Shown one piece after another: positions 20,073 through 31,419 of a stretch of DNA of 64,000 nucleotides (position 1 is the stretch's first letter; every line of letters starts with the position of its first letter). The stretch is from Thiobacillus thioparus DSM 505. Lineage in GTDB: Bacteria > Pseudomonadota > Gammaproteobacteria > Burkholderiales > Thiobacillaceae. The notes beneath the pieces are model-generated. The model worked only from the letters and a program-made list of their open reading frames with translations, did no database searches and was not told the origin of the DNA. Both the position numbers and the translations under genes were made by a program. Location of the stretch: assembly GCF_000373385.1 (NCBI RefSeq), contig NZ_KB891316.1, positions 576,997 to 640,996 of the forward strand. Direction: 5' to 3'.

Positions 20073-21133
20073 GCCGGATCGAAGGACGCTTCCGCGCCAC
20101 GCTCGGCGAGTTTTCGCTCGATGCGGATTTCAGCGTGCCGTCGCGCGGCGTCACCGCCCTGTTCGGCCAGTCCGGTTCGGGCAAGACGACGCTGCTGCGG
20201 CTGATCGCCGGGCTCGCGCGTGCGCCCGGACGCCTCGTCGTCGACGGCGAAGTCTGGCAGGACAAGTCGGTCTTCGTTCCCACTCATCGACGCGCGCTCG
20301 GTTATGTCTTCCAGGAGGCCAGCCTGTTTCCGCACCTGTCGGTACGCGCCAACCTGGAATACGGCTGGAAGCGCGTGCCGCCCGCGGAACGCACCATCCA
20401 GTGGGATGAAGTGGTCGACTGGCTGGAACTGGCGCCGCTGATCGCGTTGCGGCCGCATCAACTGTCGGGCGGCCAGCGCCAGCGCGTGGCGATCGGCCGC
20501 GCACTGCTGTCGTGCCCCCGACTGTTGCTGATGGACGAGCCGATGGCCGCGCTCGACACAGGCGCACGCGCCGACATCCTGCCGTACTTGGAACGGCTGC
20601 ATCACGCACTCGAACTGCCCCTGCTCTACGTCAGTCACGCGCTCGACGAAGTCGCGCGCCTGGCCGACCATCTGCTGCTAATCGAGGCCGGCCGCCTCGT
20701 CTACCAGGGCTCCCTGACAGAAGGCCTGACCCGGCTCGATCTGCCCTTGGCGCACCGCGACATCGCCGCCACCATCATCGATGCCATCGTGATCGCACAT
20801 GACCGGGCGCTCCAGCTCACCCACGTCACCCGCGGCCCTGTCGCGCTGGAATTGCCTGGCCTGCACGGTTCGCCCGGCGCGCCGCTCAGGGTGCGCGTCG
20901 CTGCACGCGACGTCAGCCTGACACTGTCCATGCCGCAGCAGACCAGCATCCTGAACCTGCTGCCGGCCCGGGTCATCGAGCTGGCCGACGATGCGCCGGG
21001 GCAGGTATTGGTGCGGCTGGCGCTGGACGACACGGTGCTGCTCGCACGCATCACCCGGAAATCGGCACTGTTACTGGGGCTTCAGCCTGGCACACCAGTG
21101 GTGGCCCAGGTGAAAAGCGTGGCCGTGGCCTGA
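20069..21133 (+). CDS. modC: Molybdate ABC transporter ATPase
   Basis: 354 residues. The ATPase domain has Walker [10 protein letters not shown] near residue 32, a Q-loop in [16 protein letters not shown], signature [16 protein letters not shown], and Walker B LLLMDEP. The C-terminal part (about 285-354) is a TOBE/MOP molybdate-binding domain ([23 protein letters not shown]). The ATG at 20069 overlaps the modB stop (ATGA). It energises ModB, and its TOBE domain may report molybdate status in a cell whose ModE lacks one. Confidence 0.95.
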   Translation: MSRIEGRFRATLGEFSLDADFSVPSRGVTALFGQSGSGKTTLLRLIAGLARAPGRLVVDGEVWQDKSVFVPTHRRALGYVFQEASLFPHLSVRANLEYGWKRVPPAERTIQWDEVVDWLELAPLIALRPHQLSGGQRQRVAIGRALLSCPRLLLMDEPMAALDTGARADILPYLERLHHALELPLLYVSHALDEVARLADHLLLIEAGRLVYQGSLTEGLTRLDLPLAHRDIAATIIDAIVIAHDRALQLTHVTRGPVALELPGLHGSPGAPLRVRVAARDVSLTLSMPQQTSILNLLPARVIELADDAPGQVLVRLALDDTVLLARITRKSALLLGLQPGTPVVAQVKSVAVA

Positions 21134-21146
21134 GGAGCGGCAGAGC

Positions 21147-21509
21147 CTACAGTTCGGAAAATAGGTAAGCCAGCAGCGCGAAACCGAGCAGCACGACCGA
21201 CAGGTTCATTGCAATCCCGCCCCAGGTGCAATAGCGCTCGGGAATTTCGATCGGCTTCAGGGTGCGCAGCACGCGCCTGAACTGCACGATGGAAAAACCG
21301 ATCACGACCAACGCCAAACAGATGAAGGCGATGCCGATCCAGAAGGACAGATCCCGTCCCGCATGACCGGTCTGGCGCAACACATGCAGAAACAGACCGA
21401 AGCGTTCGAGCACGAAGCCGAAGGCCATCAGGGTCAGGCCGGTGCGGTTCCACGCCATCAGCGTGCGTTCGGCGGCGAAAAAGACGCGCGGGTCGTTGAG
21501 ATCGGACAT
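21147..21509 (-). CDS. DUF202 inner-membrane protein (YidH-like)
   Basis: 120 residues. The N-terminus DPRVFFAAERTLMAWNRTGLTLMAFGFVLERFG is the DUF202 signature, with the charged AERTxLAWxRT stretch before the first of three membrane helices. Function is unknown; related domains occur in vacuolar polyphosphate/transport proteins. It starts two bases after the oxyR stop, so it is likely co-transcribed with oxyR, which hints at a stress role. Confidence 0.85.
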   Translation of the reverse strand: MSDLNDPRVFFAAERTLMAWNRTGLTLMAFGFVLERFGLFLHVLRQTGHAGRDLSFWIGIAFICLALVVIGFSIVQFRRVLRTLKPIEIPERYCTWGGIAMNLSVVLLGFALLAYLFSEL

Positions 21510-21511
21510 GC

Positions 21512-22417
21512 TCAGACAGGCTCCACTTCAGTTGGTAAAGTCGCTTTCAGCGTCGCAGCGAGGCGTTCGAATGTCTCGGGAAACGGCGCGCGCTTGCGCC
21601 ACACCAGGCCGATGGTTCGGCCGGGCGCGGGTTTCTTGAACGGGCGTATTTCGACCGCCTTTTTATTGACACGTGGCGCAGCATCCACCGACAGCGCCGG
21701 CAGCAGCGTCAATCCCAGTCCCATGGCCACCATCTGGCGCAGGGTTTCCAGACTGGTCGCGCGCACTTCCTCGCGCCCGCGCGAGCCGGTGCCGCAGACA
21801 TCAAGCGCCTGGTCGCGCAGGCAATGGCCCTCGTCGAGTAGCAGCAGCTTCTCCTTCATGATGTCCGACACCTTCAGTACATCCTGCTTGGCGAGCGCGT
21901 GCCCGGCAGGCAGCGCGGCGAAAAACGGTTCGTAAAACAGCGGCTCGACACGCAGGCCGTCGTCGGTCACAGGCAGCGCCAGCAGACCCGCATCCAGCCT
22001 GCCGTCAACCAGATGCTCCAGGATCTGCGGTGTCATCTCCTCGCGCAGCAAGAGGCGCAGCCCCGGATGCTTCTTGTGAACCAGGGTCAGCGCGTGCGGC
22101 AGGTAATACGGTCCCAGGGTGGGAATGACACCGAGATGAAGCGTGCGCGACATCGGATCCTGCGCGTGCTTGGCGAGTTCGCGGATACGTTCGGATTCTT
22201 CGACGATATTGCGCGCAGCCGCAAGAATTTCCCGGCCGATAGGGGTGGGCGTGACGCGCTTCAAACTGCGGTCGAACAGTGTCACGCCGAGGAAATCCTC
22301 CAGCTTCTTGATCTGCGTTGACAACGTCGACTGGGTGATGAAGCAGGCTTCGGCGGCGCGGCCGAAGTGCCCGTGATCGGCAAGGGCCACCAGGTATTTC
22401 AGCTCTTGAAGGGTCAT
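21512..22417 (-). CDS. oxyR: Hydrogen-peroxide sensor OxyR
   Basis: 301 residues of LysR type: winged helix MTLQELKYLVALADHGHFGRAAEACFITQSTLSTQIKKLE, then the regulatory domain. The redox cysteines are at exactly 199 and 208 (DEGHCLRDQALDVCG), as in Escherichia coli OxyR. A disulfide between them under peroxide turns on antioxidant genes. The likely targets in this window are katG, 2.3 kb away, and perhaps the rubrerythrin operon. It follows a ClC channel gene and precedes a DUF202 gene on the same strand. No strong ribosome site is visible. Confidence 0.94.
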   Translation of the reverse strand: MTLQELKYLVALADHGHFGRAAEACFITQSTLSTQIKKLEDFLGVTLFDRSLKRVTPTPIGREILAAARNIVEESERIRELAKHAQDPMSRTLHLGVIPTLGPYYLPHALTLVHKKHPGLRLLLREEMTPQILEHLVDGRLDAGLLALPVTDDGLRVEPLFYEPFFAALPAGHALAKQDVLKVSDIMKEKLLLLDEGHCLRDQALDVCGTGSRGREEVRATSLETLRQMVAMGLGLTLLPALSVDAAPRVNKKAVEIRPFKKPAPGRTIGLVWRKRAPFPETFERLAATLKATLPTEVEPV

Positions 22418-22510
22418 GGAGGTTTTGTTTTTCCGTCGGCTGTCCCGAAAGCCGTATTAGACAACGGAAGCGGCCACGCATGAAGCCGGCAAATCCCATT
22501 GTGCCTTGCC

Positions 22511-22569
22511 CGAGAAAATGCCTATCCCCAATGCGCCATCCAGCGGCGACCGTTCAGCGCATTTTCTCG
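22511..22569. repeat. Inverted repeat across the end of the ClC gene
   Basis: CGAGAAAATGC at 22511-22521 is repeated as its exact reverse complement at 22559-22569, with 37 bases between. The right arm is the last coding part of the ClC gene (residues REKM). It may fold into a hairpin in the mRNA between this gene and oxyR and uncouple the two, but the long loop makes that uncertain. Confidence 0.35.
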
Positions 22570-24275
22570 CGTAAGGTTTCCTCTTCGATCAAGCGGCGGT
22601 TAGGTCCGAGCAGGTCGCGCAGCGACAAGGTACCGATGAGATGCATGCTGACCAGATCCTTCACCACAGGCAGACATCCCATTTCAAGCTGGGCCATGCG
22701 CCCTGCGGCTGTGCGCGCGGTTGCCCCCGGCAGAAGCACATGTTCGGGCTGCAACGGAATGAGCACATCCATGCAGCGGGCCGATGAGCATGCATGTTTG
22801 CGCAGCGTCGGATAATCGAGTATCCCCAGTACACGTCCTTCGCCGATCACGGGATAGGTCCGATGCGGGTCATGATCGTCGCAATAACGCGCCAAGGCAT
22901 CCGCCACTTTCAAGGCACCGTCGAGCGCTATGACGTCGGGGTTCATCAGATCGCTCACGTGCTGACGTTCCAGCGGATCGACACCATATTCGCGGAAGAT
23001 GTGCAGGCCCCGACGCGCGATCTTCTCGGTCATGATGGAGCGTTTCATCGTCAGCGTGGTTAGGCCATAGGCCACGGCAGTCGTCAGCATCAAGGGCAGC
23101 AATGCCTCGCTGTCATGCGTCAGACCGAAGGCGAAAACAATCGCGGTGAGCGGCGCACCAAGCGTGCTGCCCAGCACACCCGCCATGCACACGAGCGCCC
23201 ACAGGCTGGGAGAACCACCCGGCAGGTAAGGGGCCAGCAGGGTGCCCAGGCCGGCCCCCAGCATCAGCAACGGCGCGAGCACGCCTCCCGAAGTGCCCGA
23301 ACCGAGCGCAACGACCCAGATGATCGCCTTCACCGTCAGCAGCGCGATCGCGGCAGCGACAAGCAGATGGCCATTGAGCAGGTCGCCTATGACGTCGTAG
23401 CCCATGCCCAATGCGCGAGGTTCGAGATAGCCCCCGATCCCTACAATCAGGCCTCCGATAGCCGGCCACCACATCCAGTGCAGCGGAAGCTTGTGGAAAC
23501 CGTCCTCGATCCTGTAGAGCGCCAACGTCAACAGCGCAGCCAATACGCCGCACAATAAACCCGCGGCAACGCATGAGGCAAACGCAATCGTGGAAACCGG
23601 GTCGGTATGCAAAGGGAAGAGCGGACCGGGCGCAAACACGAGGTTACGCAGAAAGCCGGCGACGGCACAGGCAAGCGCAACCGGCAACAAGCTGCGCGGG
23701 CGCAGCTCGAACAGCAACAACTCGACAGCCAGGAGCAGCGCCGCGACAGGCGTGGCGAAGATTGCCGTCATTCCGGCACATGCGCCTGCGACCAGCAAGG
23801 TTTTACGCTCGGCGGCGGTAAGATGCAGATACTGCGCAACCAGCGAACCCAACGATCCACCTGTCATGATGATGGGCCCTTCGGCGCCAAACGGGCCACC
23901 GCTGCCGATGACGATGCCCGACGAAAGCGGTTTGAGTACCGCCACTCTCGCCGACATCTGGCTCTTGCCGAACAGGATGGTCTCCATGGCTTCGGGAATG
24001 CCATGACCCCGGATCTTTTCGCTGCCGTAACGCGCCATGAATCCCACTAGCAGCCCCCCTATCGCCGGCACCAGGATGACGCCCACTCCCAGCGCATGCT
24101 GCGCCGGCGAGATGTCGGCCCACGATAGGCGCTGGTAAAAAAACAGATTGGTAAAGAAGTGGATCAGCGCGAGCAGTGCAGCGGCCGCAAACGTACTGGC
24201 AACGCCTATCAACAAGGCAACGCCGGACACCATCACGAGCCGGCGGTCGACCGAATAATCCCGCTTGGCGTGCAT
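22554..24275 (-). CDS. ClC-family chloride channel/antiporter with CBS domains
   Basis: 573 residues. About eleven hydrophobic segments make a ClC core with the ion-path motifs GSGGPFGAEGP (including the gating glutamate in the GREGP-like motif) and GTSGGVLAPLLMLGAGLG. Two CBS domains occupy about 445-565 (VSDLMNPDVIALDGALKVADAL and later HVLLPGATARTAAGRMAQLEMG). It exchanges chloride or a similar anion across the inner membrane. The ATG at 24275 is chosen; a GTG one codon upstream, seven bases after AGGA, is equally possible. It is upstream of oxyR and divergent from katG. Confidence 0.9.
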   Translation of the reverse strand: MHAKRDYSVDRRLVMVSGVALLIGVASTFAAAALLALIHFFTNLFFYQRLSWADISPAQHALGVGVILVPAIGGLLVGFMARYGSEKIRGHGIPEAMETILFGKSQMSARVAVLKPLSSGIVIGSGGPFGAEGPIIMTGGSLGSLVAQYLHLTAAERKTLLVAGACAGMTAIFATPVAALLLAVELLLFELRPRSLLPVALACAVAGFLRNLVFAPGPLFPLHTDPVSTIAFASCVAAGLLCGVLAALLTLALYRIEDGFHKLPLHWMWWPAIGGLIVGIGGYLEPRALGMGYDVIGDLLNGHLLVAAAIALLTVKAIIWVVALGSGTSGGVLAPLLMLGAGLGTLLAPYLPGGSPSLWALVCMAGVLGSTLGAPLTAIVFAFGLTHDSEALLPLMLTTAVAYGLTTLTMKRSIMTEKIARRGLHIFREYGVDPLERQHVSDLMNPDVIALDGALKVADALARYCDDHDPHRTYPVIGEGRVLGILDYPTLRKHACSSARCMDVLIPLQPEHVLLPGATARTAAGRMAQLEMGCLPVVKDLVSMHLIGTLSLRDLLGPNRRLIEEETLREKMR

Positions 24276-24278
24276 CAC

Positions 24279-27044
<2,766 letters not shown>

Positions 27045-27063
27045 ACAGATGGAGGACACAACC

Positions 27064-27153
27064 ATGCTGAAGAACTGGCAAAACGACCTACTACTCACGG
27101 CATTGGCCATGCTGGGCGTCGGCATCAAGGGCGTCGGCCTGGAGATGACATGA
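27064..27153 (+). CDS. Possible 29-residue hydrophobic peptide
   Basis: ATGGAGGAC supplies a good ribosome site eight bases before the ATG at 27064. The peptide MLKNWQNDLLLTALAML continues GVGIKGVGLEMT and could form one membrane helix. Its stop overlaps the next ATG (ATGA). It may be a real micro-gene or the start of a broken one; nothing similar is recognised. Confidence 0.3.
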   Translation: MLKNWQNDLLLTALAMLGVGIKGVGLEMT

Positions 27154-27317
27154 CTGAAGCGCTGAGCCTGCCGAGCTATCGCTATCACCTGCACGACCTG
27201 GATCATCTGCACCTCGTGGTGGCGGAGGATGCCGATCGACGATCCGAAACGGGACGACCCCATCGTTTCTGGCGAATCGCCCGTTCGAGGACCGGGTCTG
27301 CCGTTGCCAACCATTGA
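27150..27317 (+). CDS. Possible 55-residue protein, probably a gene fragment
   Basis: This frame overlaps the preceding stop by four bases and begins MTEALSLPSYRYHLHDLDHL, rich in His and Asp. After about residue 30 it becomes Arg-rich and looks random, which suggests a frameshifted or truncated remnant. No family recognised. Confidence 0.25.
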   Translation: MTEALSLPSYRYHLHDLDHLHLVVAEDADRRSETGRPHRFWRIARSRTGSAVANH

Positions 27318-27651
27318 TATTGCCTATCAGAACTTTAGATTTTTTGTGTTTCCAAAATGGAATGGGATGCTGTCAAATGAATCCACGATCAACATCGTCG
27401 AGACAAACCAAGCAATCACGAGCATGGCTTCTATGCTGACACATCAGGGGTAGCGATCATGGCATTAAGTTCGTACGGCATTTATGGGAACTGGCGGTAG
27501 TGGCCTCTGGCTGTGCTGGCCAGCATCTGGCGCGTGGCCACGGGCGAGGCCGATGCCGCGTACGGCTAGGCCTGATGGCAGGATTCGCGGTGATGAAGAT
27601 GCTGGATACCGCACTGGGATAATTTTTCAATCCATTTTCAAGGAGGCGACC

Positions 27652-28215
27652 ATGGCAAAAGCCAAAGCTGCATCGACAACCAAACACCCCTTCCTCACCG
27701 ACATCAAGACCTTGCGCGCCCGCGCCCGCAGGCACATCGAGAACGGCGCCGTCACCGACGGCTACCGGGCCGATCGCGCCACGGTCATCAAGCTGCTGAA
27801 CGAGGCACTGGCCACCGAACTGGTGTGCATCCTGCGCTACAAGCGGCATTTCTTCATGGCCAGCGGCATCAATGCCGACGCGGTGGCACAGGAATTCCTG
27901 CAGCATGCCACCGAAGAACAGGGCCATGCCGACCTGATCGCCGCACGCATCGTGCAATTGAAAGGCGAGCCCAACTTCAATCCCGACGGTCTGGCGATGC
28001 GCTCGCATGCCGAATACGTCGAGGGCGACTCGCTCGTCGACATGATCAAGGAAGACCTGGTGGCCGAGCGCATCGCGATCGAAAGCTACGGCGAGATGAT
28101 CCGCTACCTGGGCGACAAGGATGTCACCACGCGCCGCATGCTGGAAGACATCCTGGCGATGGAGGAGGAACACGCCGACGATCTATCGAGCCTGCTGGAA
28201 GATCTCGGCCGCTAG
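27652..28215 (+). CDS. Bacterioferritin/Dps-like ferritin-fold protein
   Basis: 187 residues. Four helices carry di-iron-type motifs: NEALATELVCILRYKRHF, QHATEEQGHADLIAARI, ERIAIESYGEMIRYL and LEDILAMEEEHADDLSSLL. The basic N-terminus (MAKAKAASTTKH) is lysine-rich. The protein probably stores or oxidises iron and so limits Fenton chemistry, in keeping with katG and oxyR nearby. I start at the ATG at 27652, five bases after AAGGAGG. Whether it binds haem, as true bacterioferritin does, cannot be judged here. Confidence 0.85.
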   Translation: MAKAKAASTTKHPFLTDIKTLRARARRHIENGAVTDGYRADRATVIKLLNEALATELVCILRYKRHFFMASGINADAVAQEFLQHATEEQGHADLIAARIVQLKGEPNFNPDGLAMRSHAEYVEGDSLVDMIKEDLVAERIAIESYGEMIRYLGDKDVTTRRMLEDILAMEEEHADDLSSLLEDLGR

Positions 28216-28235
28216 ATACGCGGTCAGGCCCTGCG

Positions 28236-29036
28236 CTACCTCGCCGCTTCGGCAACCGGCTCAGGCGTCAGCCCTGCCGTTTCGGCAGTATGCTGGTGAT
28301 GTCCCAGTGCCAGTGCATAAATTTTCTGCAGATCCTCTTCACTGACGTCGATGAAGGTATCGATCTGGCTCAATGCGTAAACCAGGTCGCTGTGCGGGAT
28401 CATGCATTTTTCGTCTGTGTCGGCAGCGTCCGCCGTAGGCTCGGATACCACCGCCATACGCCACCACGCCTGCGGATAACGCCGCCAGGAAAACGGAAAA
28501 TTGTAGGCCACTGCCACCAGCAGGATGATCACGGTATTCACCATGATGGGCATCACGACGAATCCGTAGCCCAGCGCATGAACCGTTTCGCCCCCCACTA
28601 CGGCTGTGAGCGCGGTGGCACCGCCGGGCGGATGGAGACAACGCAGGGGGTACATCAAGGCAATGGACAGGGCGACAGCCATCGATGCGGCCAGCATCGG
28701 TTCGTGGCCCAGCCACTGCTGACTGGCGACGCCGGCCAGTGCCGACACCAGATGGCCGCCAAACACCGACCAAGGCTGCGACATCCCGCCATGCGGGGCG
28801 GCGAACAGCAGTACGGCAGAGGATCCCATCGAGCTTGCGACCAAAACGGCAACGTGGCTGCCCACCAGAAGACTGCTGACCCACCATACCAAAAGAATAC
28901 CGAACAGTCCGCCGACACCCGATATCCAATGCTCGCGCTCCGAAACCGTATAACCGATCTTCAGCGCATCCCAGCCCCGCTTGAGGCCAGCCCATTTTCG
29001 CGCGACACGCTCCGAAAACGTCGAGGCAGTTTCCAT
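28236..29036 (-). CDS. HPP-family integral membrane protein
   Basis: 266 residues. An amphipathic N-terminus is followed by four membrane helices with the HPP signatures SSMGSSAVLLFAAPHGGMSQPWSVFGGH and LRCLHPPGGATAL. A soluble C-terminal tail of about 80 residues carries DSLVYALSQIDTFIDVSEEDLQKIY-like helices. HPP proteins have been tied to nitrite or anion transport in chloroplasts and cyanobacteria, but their role here is unknown. It lies 17 bases downstream of the DsrC-like gene on the same strand, so the two are probably co-transcribed. Confidence 0.85.
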   Translation of the reverse strand: METASTFSERVARKWAGLKRGWDALKIGYTVSEREHWISGVGGLFGILLVWWVSSLLVGSHVAVLVASSMGSSAVLLFAAPHGGMSQPWSVFGGHLVSALAGVASQQWLGHEPMLAASMAVALSIALMYPLRCLHPPGGATALTAVVGGETVHALGYGFVVMPIMVNTVIILLVAVAYNFPFSWRRYPQAWWRMAVVSEPTADAADTDEKCMIPHSDLVYALSQIDTFIDVSEEDLQKIYALALGHHQHTAETAGLTPEPVAEAAR

Positions 29037-29053
29037 TGTTCTTGGTCTCCCGC

Positions 29054-29401
29054 TCACACGTCGAGCATCAGTTTCAACGGCTTGCGCATGCCTGCGATGC
29101 GGCATGCCTGCTGGCCATAGCCATGCGGAAACAGGTCGTACATGGCCTGCTTGGCGGCACGCTTATCCCTTCCTCCTTCGGCCAGGTGCTGGATTACCCG
29201 GCGCGCTTCAGGCACGCTTTCGGTGTCGCCGTACCATGCACGGATGAAATCGATCACCTGCCAATGGGCGGGCGTCAGCACCAAGCCGTCTTCGGCCGCC
29301 AACAATTGAGCAACGGCCCGGCTCCAGTTGGCGGGATCGAGCAAATAGCCCTCGTTGTCGCGCTCGGGTATCAGACTGGCCAGTTCGGCTCGACGGTTCA
29401 T
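29054..29401 (-). CDS. DsrC/TusE-family sulfur-relay protein lacking the terminal cysteine (RspA-like)
   Basis: 115 residues with the DsrC fold: EGYLLDPANWSRAVAQLLA, VLTPAHWQVIDFIRAWY, and the C-terminal arm GYGQQACRIAGMRKP. In DsrC the arm carries CysB and then a penultimate CysA. Here CysB is present (Cys100), but the chain ends LKLMLDV without CysA. Known DsrC sulfur carriers need CysA, so this should not act as a normal carrier. The RspA class of DsrC homologues, which lack CysA, is thought to be regulatory. It is divergent from a LysR gene and followed by an HPP membrane protein. Confidence 0.85.
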   Translation of the reverse strand: MNRRAELASLIPERDNEGYLLDPANWSRAVAQLLAAEDGLVLTPAHWQVIDFIRAWYGDTESVPEARRVIQHLAEGGRDKRAAKQAMYDLFPHGYGQQACRIAGMRKPLKLMLDV

Positions 29402-29432
29402 GGCAGGCTCCTGTTCTTGAGACGAGCCCAGT

Positions 29433-29474
29433 TTAGAGAACTCTTATATATCCATCCAACGATAAATTTTGGTG
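29433..29474 (-). promoter_or_regulatory. Promoter element shared with the rubrerythrin operon
   Basis: Read toward the DsrC-like gene: TTGGAT, 16 bases, TCTAAA, a likely -35/-10, preceded by a partial inverted repeat of ATCCAA. The block TTAGAGAA, 5 variable bases, ATATATC, 1 base, ATCCAACG aligns without gaps to 7228-7269. It lies 32-73 bases upstream of the DsrC-like start and in the control region of the divergent LysR gene, the natural place for a LysR site. Confidence 0.5.
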
Positions 29475-29479
29475 TTTAA

Positions 29480-29496
29480 TATCGGCAAAACCGATA
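29480..29496. promoter_or_regulatory. Inverted repeat before the LysR start
   Basis: TATCGG, 5 bases, CCGATA is a perfect repeat nine bases upstream of the LysR gene. It could be an autoregulatory site or a hairpin in the leader. It is not found upstream of rubrerythrin. Confidence 0.3.
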
Positions 29497-29505
29497 CTTG
29501 GAAAT

Positions 29506-30360
29506 ATGGACACCGAACTCGCTCGTACTTTCCTGGCTGTGGCCGCCACCGGCAACTTTGTCGCTGCGGCGAGCCGTCTCCACGTCACGCAGTCAACTGT
29601 CAGCGCACGCATTCATACGCTGGAAACCACGCTGGGCGCACGCCTCTTCCATCGCGGACGCAACGGCGCAGAACTGACGCCTTCGGGAAAACGCTTCCTG
29701 CGCCACGCCAAGCATCTGGTACGCACGCTGGAGCAGGCCTTGCACGACGTCGGCCTGCCGCAGGGGTTTCGCGATGTGCTGACTCTGTCCGGGCGTATCG
29801 CGTTGTGGGAAGGCTTCCTGCCGCACTGGGTGGACTGGATGCGTAAAGCCGCGCCAGACGTCTCGCTGCGCCTGGAGATCGGATTCGAATCCGACATCAT
29901 GCAAAGCCTGATCGAAGGTACGGTGGACATCGGCGTGATGTATACGCCAACCTCGCGCCCCGGGCTGGTGGTGGAACCGCTGTTCGACGAAACCCTGCTG
30001 CTGGTAGCCAACGACCTTGCGCGCGGCTGGCCGGACGAAGGCTACATCCACATCGACTGGGGCCCGGAATTCCATGCCCAGTTCAGCGACCACTATCCCG
30101 ATGCGCCGCCGCCCACGCTGGTCGCCAACATCGGCTGGCTGGGCGTGCAGCAGCTCCTGACGTATGGCGGCAGCGGGTATTTCCCGCAGCGCCTGGTGCG
30201 CCACTATATTAAAGATGGCCTGCTATGGCATGTGCCGGACAGCCCGCAGTTCAAGCTGCCCGCCTATATGGTGTTCCCGCGCGACAGCGAGAGCGACAGC
30301 GCCACCCTGAAGCAAGCGCTCGACGGCTTGCGTGAACTGGCCCAGGCAGAGCAGTCGTGA
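29506..30360 (+). CDS. LysR-type transcriptional regulator
   Basis: 284 residues. The winged helix (ARTFLAVAATGNFVAAASRLHVTQSTVSARIHTLE) occupies about 6-40. The co-inducer domain has LTLSGRIALWEGFLPHWVDWMRKAAPDVSLRLEIG and GTVDIGVMYTPTSRPGL. The ligand is unknown. It is divergent from the DsrC-like/HPP pair, a layout usual for a LysR protein and its target. The shared element upstream of rubrerythrin suggests that it may also control peroxide or sulfur-stress genes. No strong ribosome site is seen. Confidence 0.88.
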   Translation: MDTELARTFLAVAATGNFVAAASRLHVTQSTVSARIHTLETTLGARLFHRGRNGAELTPSGKRFLRHAKHLVRTLEQALHDVGLPQGFRDVLTLSGRIALWEGFLPHWVDWMRKAAPDVSLRLEIGFESDIMQSLIEGTVDIGVMYTPTSRPGLVVEPLFDETLLLVANDLARGWPDEGYIHIDWGPEFHAQFSDHYPDAPPPTLVANIGWLGVQQLLTYGGSGYFPQRLVRHYIKDGLLWHVPDSPQFKLPAYMVFPRDSESDSATLKQALDGLRELAQAEQS

Positions 30361-30379
30361 TATTGGCAGGACATGCCGC

Positions 30380-30775
30380 ATGAACCGGCGCCTTGTGCGC
30401 GGGTTGGGGCTGCTGGCCGCGGTGCTTTTTCTGACAGGCTGCTTCACCGACGCCGCGACCCGGCTTGCCTATGACATCGAGTCCGGCGTGAACCGCATGA
30501 ACCGGCTGAACCAAGCGCGCTACAGCATCCGCCACACGCCCGCGGAATCCAGCGAATGCACAGGTCCTTACACCGTGCAGCTCGACAAGGTCGGGGCCTT
30601 GATCGTGTGGTGCAAGGATACGGCCGGAAACGTCGTCGCAAGCGGCAGCACGTCGTATCACGCGCGCTTCATCGACACGCCGACAACCTTCATTCTGGAC
30701 AAGCCGGCCGGTTCAACTCTGGCGATAGACCTGGAGCGCCGCGCAGGCCGCGTGGTTGTGGCCGATGTGCACTAA
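30380..30775 (+). CDS. Small lipoprotein of unknown function
   Basis: 131 residues. The signal peptide ends in a lipobox LTGC, with Cys21 the lipidated residue. The mature part reads AYDIESGVNRMNRL, then a beta-rich domain with CTGPYTVQLDKVGALIVWCKDTAGNVVASG, containing two cysteines that could pair. It follows the LysR gene by 19 bases. No family recognised. Its role in the envelope is inferred only from the lipidation signal. Confidence 0.75.
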   Translation: MNRRLVRGLGLLAAVLFLTGCFTDAATRLAYDIESGVNRMNRLNQARYSIRHTPAESSECTGPYTVQLDKVGALIVWCKDTAGNVVASGSTSYHARFIDTPTTFILDKPAGSTLAIDLERRAGRVVVADVH

Positions 30776-30797
30776 CCCCTTTCAGCAGGGCTGAGAT

Positions 30798-31409
30798 TCA
30801 ACTGCCCGGTTTCCGCGCCACCAGGTCGATCAGGGCCGACATGCCGTGATGATGACTGCCCTCGCGGATGACGGACTCATGTTCGGCCAGATGCAGGATG
30901 TCCCAGTCGCCGAACCAGCCGCGCAGTAAATCGGCGGTATACATGTTGGCCGCACTGGGCGGGCCGCCGGTGCCGAACTCGATCTGCTTCGGCGTGTAGC
31001 CCTGCAGAATCAGCAGCCCGCCCGGCTTCAGGCAGCGGCGGATGCCGGCGATGACATGGTCGCGCTCGGGAGGCGGCGCGAACTGGATGAAGATGGCAGC
31101 CACCAGATCGTAGGCCGCTTCCGGCCAATTCCAGCCGAGAATGTCGACCTGCTCGAAGTCCAGCGCCACGCCGCGGACGGCCGCCAGCTTGCGGGCCTTT
31201 TCAAGCGCCACCGGCGACACGTCGACCGCATGCACCCTGGCGCCCTGCTCGGCCAGCCACACGCCGTTGCGGCCTTCGCCGTCCGCGATGGACAAGGCCT
31301 GCATGCCAGGCTTGATGTGCGCAATCTGGCTTTCGAGAAATCGGTTGGGTGCGGTGCCGAAGATATAGTCGTCGGTGGCATACCGCGCGTCCCAGAAACT
31401 CGAACTCAT
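30798..31409 (-). CDS. SAM-dependent methyltransferase (TehB/thiopurine-type)
   Basis: 203 residues. The start SSFWDARYATDDYIFGTAPNRFLESQ is followed by the SAM motif LSIADGEGRNGVWLAEQGARVHAVDVSP, a variant of the class I glycine-rich loop (DGEGRN). The rest is a Rossmann fold with LKPGGLLILQGYTPKQ. Related proteins methylate tellurite or similar small molecules; the substrate is unknown. The ATG at 31409 is chosen because the longer frame would run into the upstream dsbC. It is ten bases downstream of dsbC on the same strand. Confidence 0.85.
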   Translation of the reverse strand: MSSSFWDARYATDDYIFGTAPNRFLESQIAHIKPGMQALSIADGEGRNGVWLAEQGARVHAVDVSPVALEKARKLAAVRGVALDFEQVDILGWNWPEAAYDLVAAIFIQFAPPPERDHVIAGIRRCLKPGGLLILQGYTPKQIEFGTGGPPSAANMYTADLLRGWFGDWDILHLAEHESVIREGSHHHGMSALIDLVARKPGS

Positions 31410-31419
31410 CCCGCCATCC

